In this document: positions 53,387 through 62,182 of the stretch, in pieces
Layout: the number at the start of each line of letters is the position of its first letter
Numbering within the stretch: the first letter of the stretch is position 1
Assembly (NCBI GenBank): GCA_002729495.1
Contig: PBYE01000033.1
Span: 1 to 64,000, forward strand
DNA length: 64,000 nucleotides
DNA from: Chromatiales bacterium
Lineage (GTDB): Bacteria; Pseudomonadota; Gammaproteobacteria; Steroidobacterales; GCA-2729495
Direction of reading: 5' to 3'
Notes under the pieces: generated by a model
What the model saw: only the letters and a program-made list of their open reading frames with translations
What the model was told of the DNA's origin: nothing
Database searches by the model: none
Made by a program: the position numbers and the translations under genes

Positions 53387-54135
53387 TTCCCTGTCTCGAC
53401 GTTCGCGATGGCCAGGTCGTTAAAGGTGTACAGTTCCGTAACCACGAAGTCGTGGGTGATATCCTGGGACTGGCCGAACGTTATCGTGATGAAGGCGCCG
53501 ACGAACTGGTGTTTTACGACATCACGGCAAGTCCGGACGGTCGCTCAGTTGATCGAAGCTGGGTCAACCGGGTAGCCGAGATACTGGATATTCCTTTTTG
53601 CGTCGCCGGCGGGATCAGGTCGCTTCAGGATGCGGAAGAGGTGCTGAATTTCGGTGCAGACAAAATATCGATCAACAGCCCTGCCCTCGCCTGCCCCGAT
53701 CTGATTAACGAACTGGCGAAACGGTTCGGCTCGCAGTGCGTGGTCGTCGGCATAGACAGCCGTGACGAAGAAGGCGTCTATCGCGTTTACCAGAACACCG
53801 GCGACCCCGATAAAACCAGCCAGTCCGGCCGGGAAACCGTGGATTGGGTGCAGGAAGCAGAAAAGCGAGGCGCCGGTGAGTTTGTGCTGAACTGCATGAA
53901 CCAGGATGGCGTGCGCCAGGGTTACGACATCAGGCAGTTAAGCCTCGTACGTGACAACTGCACCGTGCCCTTGATCGCATCCGGCGGCGCGGGCACTAAA
54001 GAACATTTTTTGGACGTATTTGCCCAGGCGCGCGTAGACGGTGCGCTGGCTGCCAGCGTGTTTCACAAGCAGATCATTGAAATCGGTGAGCTCAAACAAT
54101 ATCTCGCCGGACAGAATATCGAGGTAAGACCATGA
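53368..54135 (+). CDS. hisF: Imidazole glycerol phosphate synthase subunit HisF, ATT start inferred
   Basis: A 255-residue barrel if it starts at 53368. The frame there reads [24 protein letters not shown], the standard HisF N-terminus including the catalytic Asp in CLDV, and continues with VFYDITAS near 48-55, [17 protein letters not shown] near 98-107 and a second-Asp region with VLNCMNQDG. No ATG, GTG, TTG or CTG is available between the stop at 53323 and 53368. The codon at 53368 is ATT, with GAGGAG (53354-53359) eight bases before it. The next standard start, GTG at 53452, would remove beta-strand 1 and the catalytic Asp. Confidence 0.85.
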   Translation: MLAKRIIPCLDVRDGQVVKGVQFRNHEVVGDILGLAERYRDEGADELVFYDITASPDGRSVDRSWVNRVAEILDIPFCVAGGIRSLQDAEEVLNFGADKISINSPALACPDLINELAKRFGSQCVVVGIDSRDEEGVYRVYQNTGDPDKTSQSGRETVDWVQEAEKRGAGEFVLNCMNQDGVRQGYDIRQLSLVRDNCTVPLIASGGAGTKEHFLDVFAQARVDGALAASVFHKQIIEIGELKQYLAGQNIEVRP

Positions 54136-54437
54136 ACAACAGCAGCTCTGACATCAGTTTCATCGCGGAACTGGAGGAGATTATCCGTTCGCGCCGTAAC
54201 GCGGATAGCGATGAAAGCTATACGAAGACACTGTTTGATCGTGGCACACCCTTTATCGCCCAGAAGGTGGGCGAAGAAGCGGTGGAGTTGGTGATCGCCG
54301 CATTACAGGGCGACAAAAAACGCACCACGTCAGAAGCGGCTGATCTTATTTATCACCTGCTGGTACTGCTGGAAGCAAATGAACTCAGCATCGGGGATAT
54401 CGCGGCCGAGCTATCCGAGCGTCACACACAAAGCTAG
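54132..54437 (+). CDS. hisE: Phosphoribosyl-ATP pyrophosphatase
   Basis: A 101-residue His[16 protein letters not shown] near 10-24, [20 protein letters not shown] near 29-48, [11 protein letters not shown] near 48-58 and [19 protein letters not shown] near 68-86 are the family's all-alpha NTP pyrophosphatase motifs. It is the free-standing form, not fused to HisI. It starts within the hisF stop (ATGA). It is the last his gene and ends four bases from the convergent TPR-TonB gene. Confidence 0.95.
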   Translation: MNNSSSDISFIAELEEIIRSRRNADSDESYTKTLFDRGTPFIAQKVGEEAVELVIAALQGDKKRTTSEAADLIYHLLVLLEANELSIGDIAAELSERHTQS

Positions 54438-54441
54438 TTGG

Positions 54442-55728
54442 CTAATTTCGCCTCTGAGTTTCGTAGAGTTTGGCAGTCTTGAGACCGGTAGTTATGACCG
54501 GTTCGCCGTTTACTAATCTTGGGCGGTAGCGCGCCTTATCGGCCAGTCTGTGAAAGGCTGCTCTGTCAAGATTGGATACGGTCGACTTCACAATCTTGAA
54601 GCTGCCGAGATGCCCGTTCGCTAAGACATCAAATTCAACCTCAACCTTACCATCCGCAAAATGAGCCAGGCCACGCTTGAGCCGCGCAGGTCTGTCAGGC
54701 CAATTATGGTAGATACGAGAAGCTCTGCGGAAATAATGATTGGCTTCATCCGGGCCGAAATCCGGATTTTCCGCAAGCAACTTCCAAGCTTGCCGATAGT
54801 AGTTTATTCCCTCTTCACCACTACCGAATACCATCTGTATATCACCTGAGGTTGCCAGCGCCTCAATCTGCAAAAGATAAACTTCTTTGGTGTTAGGGAA
54901 ATCTACAGCCAGCGCCTGCTCCATTAACTGCGCCGCATCGTTGTCCTCTATCTTGTCGTGTAAATAGCCTTTAGCAATTAGAATGGCCTGCTCTGCAATT
55001 TGTGGGTCGCGTAGACCTCGGTGGACTTCCAGAATGCGGATAATGCGCTTACGTACTTCCCGCTCGTCACCCAACTGGCTTGAGAAATTGCACCATCTGG
55101 CATATATCTCAAGACCAGCAATCAGTTCAATTGAGTCCTCTCCGTACAACTTTTCACGCGCAGCCAGCCCTCGATCCGCGGCGTAGTCTCCTTTACGTTT
55201 ACGCTGATACTGTTTGGCTACTTCAAGATACGCATCGAAGATCATGGCCTCACGCGACAAGTCATAAGGTTTTAAACGCTTATTAACTCGCACGGCACGG
55301 GCATATATGTCATAGGCTTCCGCATCATCATCCCGATCAGCAAAAACCTGGGCTTTGAGCATGAGGAATTCCAGCCGCATCATATCGCCCCCCTGCTTCC
55401 CGAGAATGCTCTCGGCATGCTCGATGGTTTCGAGGGCTGCGGCAGATTTACCGAGCTGGAGTTCAACCATGGCCAGGTGCAACAGTGGGGTCAGGAGTTG
55501 CGGTGAAGACCTGTCCTGAGCCGCCATGATTTCGACTCGCTTGCGTGCCCATGGAAGCGCCTCTTCCAGATTCTGATCGTGCCAAGCTGCCGCGAGCTTG
55601 CTGTCGGCTTCTGCAAATTCCTGCGCGGTATCAGCCAGTGCATACTGGGTCTGCGCCGCGAAAACCAAAAGCATGGCGGCACATTGATGCCACTTCCGGC
55701 AAGGCGTTCCGGTTATCGGGTTAGCCAT
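54442..55728 (-). CDS. Exported TPR protein with C-terminal TonB-like domain
   Basis: A 428-residue protein. A signal sequence (hydrophobic 14-30, ending ALA-D) is followed by about seven TPR-like helical pairs (40-320), for example LHLAMVELQLGKSAAALETI near 86-105. The last 80 residues form a TonB C-terminal type domain: GKVEVEFDVLANGHLGSFKI near 358-377, AAFHRLADKARYRPRLVNGE near 391-410. There is no obvious membrane anchor beyond the signal, so it is probably periplasmic. Role unknown; it may contact outer-membrane or peptidoglycan partners. Possibly first of the exported-protein group on its strand, though transcription from 56 kb upstream is also possible. Confidence 0.8.
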   Translation of the reverse strand: MANPITGTPCRKWHQCAAMLLVFAAQTQYALADTAQEFAEADSKLAAAWHDQNLEEALPWARKRVEIMAAQDRSSPQLLTPLLHLAMVELQLGKSAAALETIEHAESILGKQGGDMMRLEFLMLKAQVFADRDDDAEAYDIYARAVRVNKRLKPYDLSREAMIFDAYLEVAKQYQRKRKGDYAADRGLAAREKLYGEDSIELIAGLEIYARWCNFSSQLGDEREVRKRIIRILEVHRGLRDPQIAEQAILIAKGYLHDKIEDNDAAQLMEQALAVDFPNTKEVYLLQIEALATSGDIQMVFGSGEEGINYYRQAWKLLAENPDFGPDEANHYFRRASRIYHNWPDRPARLKRGLAHFADGKVEVEFDVLANGHLGSFKIVKSTVSNLDRAAFHRLADKARYRPRLVNGEPVITTGLKTAKLYETQRRN

Positions 55729-55769
55729 TTCCCCTGCCCGTTTGTGCCGGCCCGGACTCCGGCGGATTC

Positions 55770-56117
55770 TTACTCTGCGGGCTGGGCCTTCCAGGCGCGC
55801 ACGGCAGTATTGAACTGCTCGGCGAGTACTTCCATGTCATCAACGGCCTGGTTATGCGCGGCTATGCGTTCCGCAGCTATTTCCGGTGCTTCACTTTCCA
55901 GTCCATCTGCCTCCTCCTGCGCGAGACATTCGAGATAGACATTCGTACCCGCCATGTAATCTTTTACCGCCGTCTGGGCAGCCGCTAATTCAGCTTCGGT
56001 CGCCAATGCGCCGTCCGGCACAGAAGGTACCTCCGGGCGGCCACATTCCGCGTAACCTACGGATGCAACCATCAGCAGGCTTGCCGACAAAATCTGTAGC
56101 AGTTTGTTCACGTTCAT
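55770..56117 (-). CDS. Small exported helical protein of unknown function (115 aa)
   Basis: A signal peptide (about 1-23, MNVNKLLQILSASLLMVASV then GYA) precedes a mature part with two cysteines (ECGRPEV and YLECLAQEE) and a helical, acidic C-terminus. GGAGG lies upstream of the ATG at 56117. No family recognised. The gene is 41 bases upstream of the TPR-TonB-like gene and probably cotranscribed. Confidence 0.75.
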   Translation of the reverse strand: MNVNKLLQILSASLLMVASVGYAECGRPEVPSVPDGALATEAELAAAQTAVKDYMAGTNVYLECLAQEEADGLESEAPEIAAERIAAHNQAVDDMEVLAEQFNTAVRAWKAQPAE

Positions 56118-56191
56118 CTTCTTCCTCCAAAAGATGCGTCGAAACCCTATCATGTTCCAGCTACAGGCGTTATCAGGATGCCCTGACAGCC

Positions 56192-57061
56192 TTACCAGGG
56201 TATGACCCGACCGGTCCATTCGTAGTAAACACCGGTATCTTCCGGTTCCAGTCCGTCGATCAAGCGGATCATGTCGTCGATCGCGGTGCGCGGAGCAAGC
56301 CGCCCTATTTTTATCATCGTCTTGTAGTTCGACGGCACGCTGTCCGGGTCCTCGGCATTCATGTAGTCCTCGGTATCGACCGTGCCCGGTGCCATGATGC
56401 TTATGATAATACCCTTACGTTTCAGCGTCAGTGCATAAGTCTTCATGAGCATGTTCAGGCCCGCTTTACTCGCCCGGTAAATCGGGGCAATCGGTATCTC
56501 GTTCTCGACGATAGAACCGCCCGTCGAGGTCATGGCAACAATTTTCTTCTGCTCACTCGCGGTAACGTGCGGCAGAAATGCTTCCGACACCATAAGTTGA
56601 CCGAGGATATTTACCTTGAGGACTTCCAGCGCCCATTCGTAGTCTACTCTGCCGAACCGCACGGGCCCGAAACGAAAGGTATTGATCGCCGCGTTGAGCA
56701 GCAACACATCGATCGGCGTATCACTGTATTTTTCTGCCAGCGCCGCGATTTCGCCCTGGTCCACGATATCGAGTTCCTCGACGACGATATTGGAATTCTC
56801 GGCGGCCAGCGCGTTCAGGCGGTCCGCTTTTTCCGGAGAGCGGCAGGTTGCGATGACGTTCCAGCCCAGGGCGGCATACTCCTCCGCAAAAGCCAGCCCG
56901 TGGCTGGCATTCGACCCGGTGATCAGAACGGTCGGTTTGTCGCTGCCGGCGAATACAGATTCAGCGACCGCGTTTCCCGAAGGTGCCATACCCGCAATGG
57001 CGAATAGCATGCAGGCCACAAAGAATCCCGAACGCCGGGCGCCCTGGTTAACAATACTCAT
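56192..57061 (-). CDS. Short-chain dehydrogenase/reductase with an export signal
   Basis: A 289-residue SDR. Residues 1-35 look like an export signal with an RR pair (ARRSGFFVACMLFAIAGM), then a linker. The Rossmann part starts TVLITGSNASHGLAFAEEYA near 43-62, with an NAA motif in LLLNAAINTFRFG near 119-131, the catalytic Ser in AMTSTGG near 168-174 and YRASK near 187-191. SDR enzymes normally work in the cytoplasm with NAD(P)H, so an exported one is odd. The ATG at 57061 has GGAAGG upstream; a TTG at 57076 is less likely. Confidence 0.82.
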   Translation of the reverse strand: MSIVNQGARRSGFFVACMLFAIAGMAPSGNAVAESVFAGSDKPTVLITGSNASHGLAFAEEYAALGWNVIATCRSPEKADRLNALAAENSNIVVEELDIVDQGEIAALAEKYSDTPIDVLLLNAAINTFRFGPVRFGRVDYEWALEVLKVNILGQLMVSEAFLPHVTASEQKKIVAMTSTGGSIVENEIPIAPIYRASKAGLNMLMKTYALTLKRKGIIISIMAPGTVDTEDYMNAEDPDSVPSNYKTMIKIGRLAPRTAIDDMIRLIDGLEPEDTGVYYEWTGRVIPW

Positions 57062-57139
57062 CTGCCTTCCCCACAATTGATTATTGTTCGATGCACTAGT
57101 GTACGCGATTAACCGGCCCCTGTTCGGCCACGCAGCAGG

Positions 57140-57529
57140 CTACATCGAGTCGCAGATATCCCTGCTCCCGCTGTCCGATTCCTCGAACTTCTGCCACGCG
57201 AATGCCGGCAAATCCTGCAACATCGTGGAACATTCCCGCATCTCCCGCATCACCGGCTCAGCCTGCAGTTCACGGCCACGCCGAATAGCCGTGGACAGCG
57301 CCTCGTCCCGTTTACCCGCCTCACAGAGGGCCTGAATTTCTGCAGCCATCGCGTCTGCTTTCACGCGCAGTTTCTCGAGCTCGGCCTGGTCGATTTTCTG
57401 CACGCAGGCCTGCATCTTCTGTGCCTGCTGCATCATTTTCTGCATATCTTGCTGATCGATGCGGCCAGGGTCCTGCGCCGCCGCGCCCGCTGCGATTAAC
57501 AGTGTGCAGATTAGGATTACCCGCTGCAT
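57140..57529 (-). CDS. Exported helical protein of unknown function (129 aa)
   Basis: A signal peptide (MQRVILICTLLIAAGAAA, then QDP) precedes a methionine/glutamine-rich helical region (MQKMMQQAQKMQACVQKID near 29-47) and a coiled-coil-like stretch to residue 95. Four cysteines are spread through the mature part (near 42, 69, 100, 126). GGAGGAAA precedes the ATG at 57529. No family recognised. It lies 78 bases upstream of the exported SDR on the same strand. Confidence 0.75.
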   Translation of the reverse strand: MQRVILICTLLIAAGAAAQDPGRIDQQDMQKMMQQAQKMQACVQKIDQAELEKLRVKADAMAAEIQALCEAGKRDEALSTAIRRGRELQAEPVMREMRECSTMLQDLPAFAWQKFEESDSGSRDICDSM

Positions 57530-57584
57530 GGCCTTTCCTCCAGTGTCATTCTGCCCTGATACGGGGTGATGGTTGTGTTTATTG

Positions 57585-60176
57585 TCAGATAACGACTTCT
57601 TCCGCCGGTTCACGCAGGTTATAGCGCGAACTCATGACGTAACCATAGGCGCCGGCGTTCGCAATCGCCAGCACATCACCCTCGCGGGTCGGCGGCAGCA
57701 GGCGGTCGCTGCCCAGCCGGTCGCCAGTCTCGCAAATAGGTCCCACAACATTCACGATCTCCGTAGCCGCTTCACCGACCCGGCTGATATTCGCGATCTC
57801 ATGATACGCGCCGTACAGGGCCGGCCGAATGAGTGAATTCATCCCGGTGCTGATGCCGACATACTGTATGTCACCTTTGCCCTTTACCTGCGTCACGGTC
57901 GAGACCAGTACACCTGCCTCGGCAATCACGTAACGACCGGGTTCCAGCCACAGCTCGAAGCCTTCCAGTTGCTCGCGCGCGGCAGCCAGGCCGGCATCGA
58001 GCGCGGCCATGTCCAGGGCTTTCTGCCCCGGCTTCTCGGGAATACCAAGACCGCCGCCCAGGTCCAGGATTCGAACGTCCGGAAAATGATCTGTGGCTTC
58101 AATCAACGAGGCAGCCACGTCCTCCCAGTTGTCAGCCTGCAGAATGCCGCTGCCTGTATGTGCGTGCAGCCCTGCGACTTTCGCTCCGCATGCCGCGACA
58201 AGTTCAGCAGCCTCACCCAGCTCGAACAGCGGTATACCGAACTTGGCGCTCACACCGGCGGTTTTAACGTGTTCGTGATGGCCGCGTCCCTGCCCCGGAT
58301 CCAGCCGCAGAAACACCTGTGTGCCCGCAAAAATGTCGCCCCATTCCCGCAGGGGATGCAGATTATCCAGCGTGACCCAGATACCCTGCTCCAGGCCGTA
58401 CTCGTATTCGGAACGCGCCGCAAAATTGGGCGTAAACAGGATGCGCTGCCGGTCTATGTCGGGGAACAGGTCCAGCACCAGGCGTATTTCCCCCGGCGAC
58501 ACCACTTCGAAATTCAAACCGCCGTCGTACACGCAGCGGAGCACGTCAGGGTTGGAATTGGCCTTGATGGCATAAAATACCTGGTCCACTGACTTAAGCG
58601 CGCGCAGGCGTTCGACCGCTGCCTTGACGGAGGCGAGGTCGTACACGTATGCGGAGCTCTTCGCCATGGCTATCTCGACCAGGCGCTCGCGTTTTTCGAT
58701 CCACCAGGGCGTAGGCAGCACCGCTGGCTCCGGCTGCTCTTCCTGCAGTTCTTCCCAGGTTTCCCCGAAGACCGCATCAATCTTCGGCGGCTTGACCAGC
58801 ATCGCATGCAGGTTCTGCACGAGCCGGTGCGCCTGCTCTTCATCGACAACGAAACTCAGGTTCAGGTCGCTCGCAGCCTGGCTCAGAAGGTGAATACGGT
58901 TTTCCTGGAACACCTCCAGCGCCGGCCCTATCTCGTGCAGCATTGCGCGGATTTTCTGGCCGACCAGGCTCACCACGGCTACGTCCGGCAATATCCGGAC
59001 ACGGCAGAGGCGCTCGAGGTTGAGGCGCAGCCGCTCCATCATGGCTGCATCCATGGAATTGGCGCTGGGGTCGAGGGTAACGGTGACATTGCTCTCAGAT
59101 GTAGAAACCAGATCAATAGAAAGCCCTAAGTCACTGAAACATCGGAAGGCTTCACTCAAAAAACCCACTTCCTGCCACATACCCAGCGTTTCCATGGAGA
59201 CCAGCGTTATGCCGCCCCGGCGGGATATTGCCTTTACCCGGGGGGCGTCGTCGCCCGCGTCCTGCGAAATCACGGTTCCCGCTGCATCCGGCCTGGCGGT
59301 GCTGCGTATCCACAGCGGTATACCGGCACGTCGCGCGGGCGATATTGCGCGCGGATGCAGGACGGAACCGCCGGTCGAGGCAATTTCCTGCGCTTCTTCA
59401 TAGCGCAATGCCCTGAGCAGGCGGGCGCCGGGCACGGCGCGCGGATCCGCGCTGAACATGCCGGGCACGTCAGTCCATATCTCCAGTCGTTCGGCCTCAA
59501 GCCGGCTCGCAAAATAGGCAGCGGACGTATCGGATCCACCGCGTCCGAGTAAAACGGTTTCCTCGCGGCCATTGCTGGCGATGAAGCCCTGCGTCAGCAC
59601 GACGCCTTCGATGGCACCCAGTTCCGCCTGCAAATGCGGATCAGCATCGTAGGAACAGGTGCCGGACAAGAAGGATGCGCGTTCGGATGCGCCAGCGACA
59701 TCGAGGGTGCACAGTGAATCGCGCGCGTCATGCCAGTGCACAACCAGTCCCTGTGATTGCAGGTAAGCCGCGCCCATGGCCGTTGACATGAGTTCACCGA
59801 GTGCCAGGACCTTGGCATGTACCCGGTGGCTGACCTCGCGCACGAGGCGTACGCCGGCAACAAGCTGTTCAAGCTCGTCCAGGGGCTCCCGCAACAGCGC
59901 TTCGCCATCGAGCTCCAGCTCACCGGCCAGCTCCAGGTGGCGTGCAACAATTTCAGCGAGCAGCGCCTCGTGCGTGCCCTCCGCCGCCTGCTGCAGCAAC
60001 TGCTCCAGCTGCGTCGATATCCCGCCGATCGCGGAATGCACAACCAGGGGCCGGAAGCCTTCTTCAAGCCGCTCCCGGATCAGGTCATGAATGACCGCCC
60101 AGCTGGCCGCGGACGCGACGCTGGTGCCGCCGAACTTGAGTACGGCCCACCTGACAGGTTGATCAGAATTCACCAA
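57585..60176 (-). CDS. lysAC: Bifunctional aspartate kinase/diaminopimelate decarboxylase
   Basis: An 863-residue fusion. The kinase part (1-460) starts VLKFGGTSVASAASWAVI near 12-29 and has LLGRGGSDTSAAYFASRLEA near 206-225 and two ACT domains (about 320-460). The decarboxylase part (about 495-863) has the PLP lysine in AIKANSNPDVLRCVYDGGLN near 547-566, H-x-HTGSGI near 674-681, LDLGGGLGIPEKPG near 706-719, and C-terminal CETGDRLG. It would carry out the first and last steps of lysine synthesis. The start is non-ATG: TTG 60176 (AGG eight bases upstream) or GTG 60173. The same fusion is known in Xanthomonadales. Confidence 0.93.
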   Translation of the reverse strand: MVNSDQPVRWAVLKFGGTSVASAASWAVIHDLIRERLEEGFRPLVVHSAIGGISTQLEQLLQQAAEGTHEALLAEIVARHLELAGELELDGEALLREPLDELEQLVAGVRLVREVSHRVHAKVLALGELMSTAMGAAYLQSQGLVVHWHDARDSLCTLDVAGASERASFLSGTCSYDADPHLQAELGAIEGVVLTQGFIASNGREETVLLGRGGSDTSAAYFASRLEAERLEIWTDVPGMFSADPRAVPGARLLRALRYEEAQEIASTGGSVLHPRAISPARRAGIPLWIRSTARPDAAGTVISQDAGDDAPRVKAISRRGGITLVSMETLGMWQEVGFLSEAFRCFSDLGLSIDLVSTSESNVTVTLDPSANSMDAAMMERLRLNLERLCRVRILPDVAVVSLVGQKIRAMLHEIGPALEVFQENRIHLLSQAASDLNLSFVVDEEQAHRLVQNLHAMLVKPPKIDAVFGETWEELQEEQPEPAVLPTPWWIEKRERLVEIAMAKSSAYVYDLASVKAAVERLRALKSVDQVFYAIKANSNPDVLRCVYDGGLNFEVVSPGEIRLVLDLFPDIDRQRILFTPNFAARSEYEYGLEQGIWVTLDNLHPLREWGDIFAGTQVFLRLDPGQGRGHHEHVKTAGVSAKFGIPLFELGEAAELVAACGAKVAGLHAHTGSGILQADNWEDVAASLIEATDHFPDVRILDLGGGLGIPEKPGQKALDMAALDAGLAAAREQLEGFELWLEPGRYVIAEAGVLVSTVTQVKGKGDIQYVGISTGMNSLIRPALYGAYHEIANISRVGEAATEIVNVVGPICETGDRLGSDRLLPPTREGDVLAIANAGAYGYVMSSRYNLREPAEEVVI

Positions 60177-60208
60177 AAGATTTACCTATAACACCATATT
60201 TAAACTAG

Positions 60209-60244
60209 AAAAAAGCCCGCTTCGGTCATACCGTTGCGGGCTTT
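60209..60244 (-). terminator. Intrinsic terminator between ilvD and lysAC
   Basis: On the minus strand AAAGCCCGC, a 15-base loop, GCGGGCTTT and a T-run (A6 at 60209-60214 on the plus strand). It ends transcripts from ilvD, or could act as a leader terminator for lysAC since it lies only 33 bases before that start. Confidence 0.85.
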
Positions 60245-60423
60245 GTCTGGAAGTAATCTCGTGCTTTCCGAGCCTTTTATCCTTCGCGCACCCCGCCGTG
60301 ACGGCATCCGGTCTTGTCGACCGGCCGCTTCATCATTTTCCGTTTGTCTTTCAACGGGGTATTCATGGGTGCGAAGTAAACCGGAACCACCGAGGCGCGT
60401 CAACCGCAGGGGTCCTGTTCAGG

Positions 60424-62112
60424 CTATTCATTACCACCGGTAACGGCGCCCTGCGATGCAGAGCTCACGAGGTGTGCGTATTTCGTGAGCACACCTGTCC
60501 GTTCGAGCGGTGCAGGCGGCTGCCAGCGCTCCCGCCTCGTGGCCAGCTTTTCTGCGCTGATATTGACCTCCAGTGTGCGAGTCTCGGCATTAATGGTGAT
60601 CTCGTCGCCGTCCTCGATCAGGCCGATCGGGCCACCGACGGCCGCTTCGGGCGTTACGTGGCCGACCACGAAGCCGTGGCTGCCGCCGGAGAACCGGCCA
60701 TCGGTAATAAAGGCCACCTGGTCGCCGAGCCCCTTGCCCACGATCGCGGCGGTCGGGCTCAGCATTTCGCGCATACCCGGGCCGCCCTTCGGACCCTCGT
60801 AGCGGATCACGATCACGTCTCCCGCGACGACGGTACCGTCCATGATCGCCTGCAGGCCTTCCTCCTCGGAACCAAAGGTTTTTGCCGTACCCGTGAAACT
60901 CACGCCTTCCTTGCCGGTGATCTTGGCCACCGCACCTTCGGGCGCGAGGTTGCCGTACAGGATCACGATATGGCTGTCCTTTTTAACCGGGTTGTCGAGC
61001 GGGCGGATGATGTCCTGGTCCGCGGGGTAATCGGCCACATCCGCCAGGTTTTCCGCCATGGTCCGGCCGTTCGCGGTCAGGCAATCACCGTGCAGCAGGC
61101 CGGCATCCAGCAGTCGTTTCATGAGCGGCCGGATCCCGCCGATCTGAATCAGTTCAGACATGGAGTAGATGCCGCTCGGTTTCAGGTTCGACAGCAGCGG
61201 AACGTGTTCACCGATGCGCGTGAAGTCATCCAGCTCCAGCGGTATCCGGGCTTCGCGCGCAATGGCGATAAGGTGCAGGACCGCGTTGGTCGATCCGCCG
61301 AGTGCGATCGCTACCGTAATCGCATTCTCGAAGGCTTCGCGAGTCAGGATGTCAGACGGCCTGATGTTCTGGTTGATCAGATTAACGACGGCAGCCCCCG
61401 CACGCTCGCAGTCGGTCATTTTCTGCTCGGACACGGCATCCTGTGCCGAGCTGTTGGGCAGGCTCATGCCCAGCGCTTCGATGGCGGACGCCATCGTATT
61501 AGCCGTGTACATACCACCGCACGACCCCGGCCCCGGGATCGCCGTGCGCTCGACCTCCAGCAACTCCTCGTCGCTGACGGTGCCCGCGGCCACGCCGCCG
61601 ACAGCCTCAAACACGGACACGATATCGCGCCGCTCGGGTCCGGGCTGAATCGTGCCGCCGTAGACGAACACCGACGGCCTGTCGAGTCGCGCCATCGCCA
61701 TCAGGCAACCCGGCATATTCTTGTCGCAGCCGCCGATCGCGACGAAGCCGTCAAACCCCTCGGCGGCGACAACGGTCTCGATGGAGTCGGCAATGACCTC
61801 GCGCGACACGAGCGAATAGCGCATGCCCGGCGTGCCCATCGAAATCCCGTCGGAAACCGTGATCGTGTTGAACTGCACGGCCTTGCCACCCGCCTCGTTG
61901 ATGCCACGTGCGGCCTCGTCGGCGAGCGTGTCAATGTGCATGTTGCACGGGGTCACCATGCTCCAGGTCGAGGCAACCCCGACCTGGCTCTTGCTGAAGT
62001 CGTCGTCGCTGAAACCCACTGCGCGCAGCATCGCGCGGCTGGGCGCCTGCTCCACGCCGTCAACCACGATACTTGAATACCTGCGGCTCGCCTTGTCCTT
62101 GTCGTTACTCAT
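60424..62112 (-). CDS. ilvD: Dihydroxy-acid dehydratase
   Basis: A 562-residue IlvD/Edd-family enzyme. Motifs: [18 protein letters not shown] near 47-64 with the first Cys ligand, [20 protein letters not shown] near 85-104, [20 protein letters not shown] near 121-140, [16 protein letters not shown] near 191-206, [18 protein letters not shown] near 271-288, and a C-terminal [17 protein letters not shown] near 473-489. It makes 2-oxoisovalerate and 2-oxo-3-methylvalerate, feeding LeuA and IlvE. The ATG at 62112 is preferred over the upstream frame to 62142; Shine-Dalgarno support is weak. Confidence 0.95.
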   Translation of the reverse strand: MSNDKDKASRRYSSIVVDGVEQAPSRAMLRAVGFSDDDFSKSQVGVASTWSMVTPCNMHIDTLADEAARGINEAGGKAVQFNTITVSDGISMGTPGMRYSLVSREVIADSIETVVAAEGFDGFVAIGGCDKNMPGCLMAMARLDRPSVFVYGGTIQPGPERRDIVSVFEAVGGVAAGTVSDEELLEVERTAIPGPGSCGGMYTANTMASAIEALGMSLPNSSAQDAVSEQKMTDCERAGAAVVNLINQNIRPSDILTREAFENAITVAIALGGSTNAVLHLIAIAREARIPLELDDFTRIGEHVPLLSNLKPSGIYSMSELIQIGGIRPLMKRLLDAGLLHGDCLTANGRTMAENLADVADYPADQDIIRPLDNPVKKDSHIVILYGNLAPEGAVAKITGKEGVSFTGTAKTFGSEEEGLQAIMDGTVVAGDVIVIRYEGPKGGPGMREMLSPTAAIVGKGLGDQVAFITDGRFSGGSHGFVVGHVTPEAAVGGPIGLIEDGDEITINAETRTLEVNISAEKLATRRERWQPPAPLERTGVLTKYAHLVSSASQGAVTGGNE

Positions 62113-62182
62113 AATCGCGCCAGTTCCGGATCGGGCGAGCATTGTACACGCGCGCCCGGCCCTTGGCAGAAAGGTTTTGGTG

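Noticed and set aside
53452-54135. hisF starting at GTG 53452
   Set aside because: This would remove the first beta strand and the catalytic Asp in CLDV, both clearly encoded upstream in the same frame.
60177-60423. Lysine riboswitch before lysAC
   Set aside because: The region has a terminator hairpin but none of the conserved junction sequences that I know of could be found.
60298-62076. Long open frame antisense to ilvD
   Set aside because: Shadow frame over a clear IlvD gene; composition is Arg/His-rich and without motifs.
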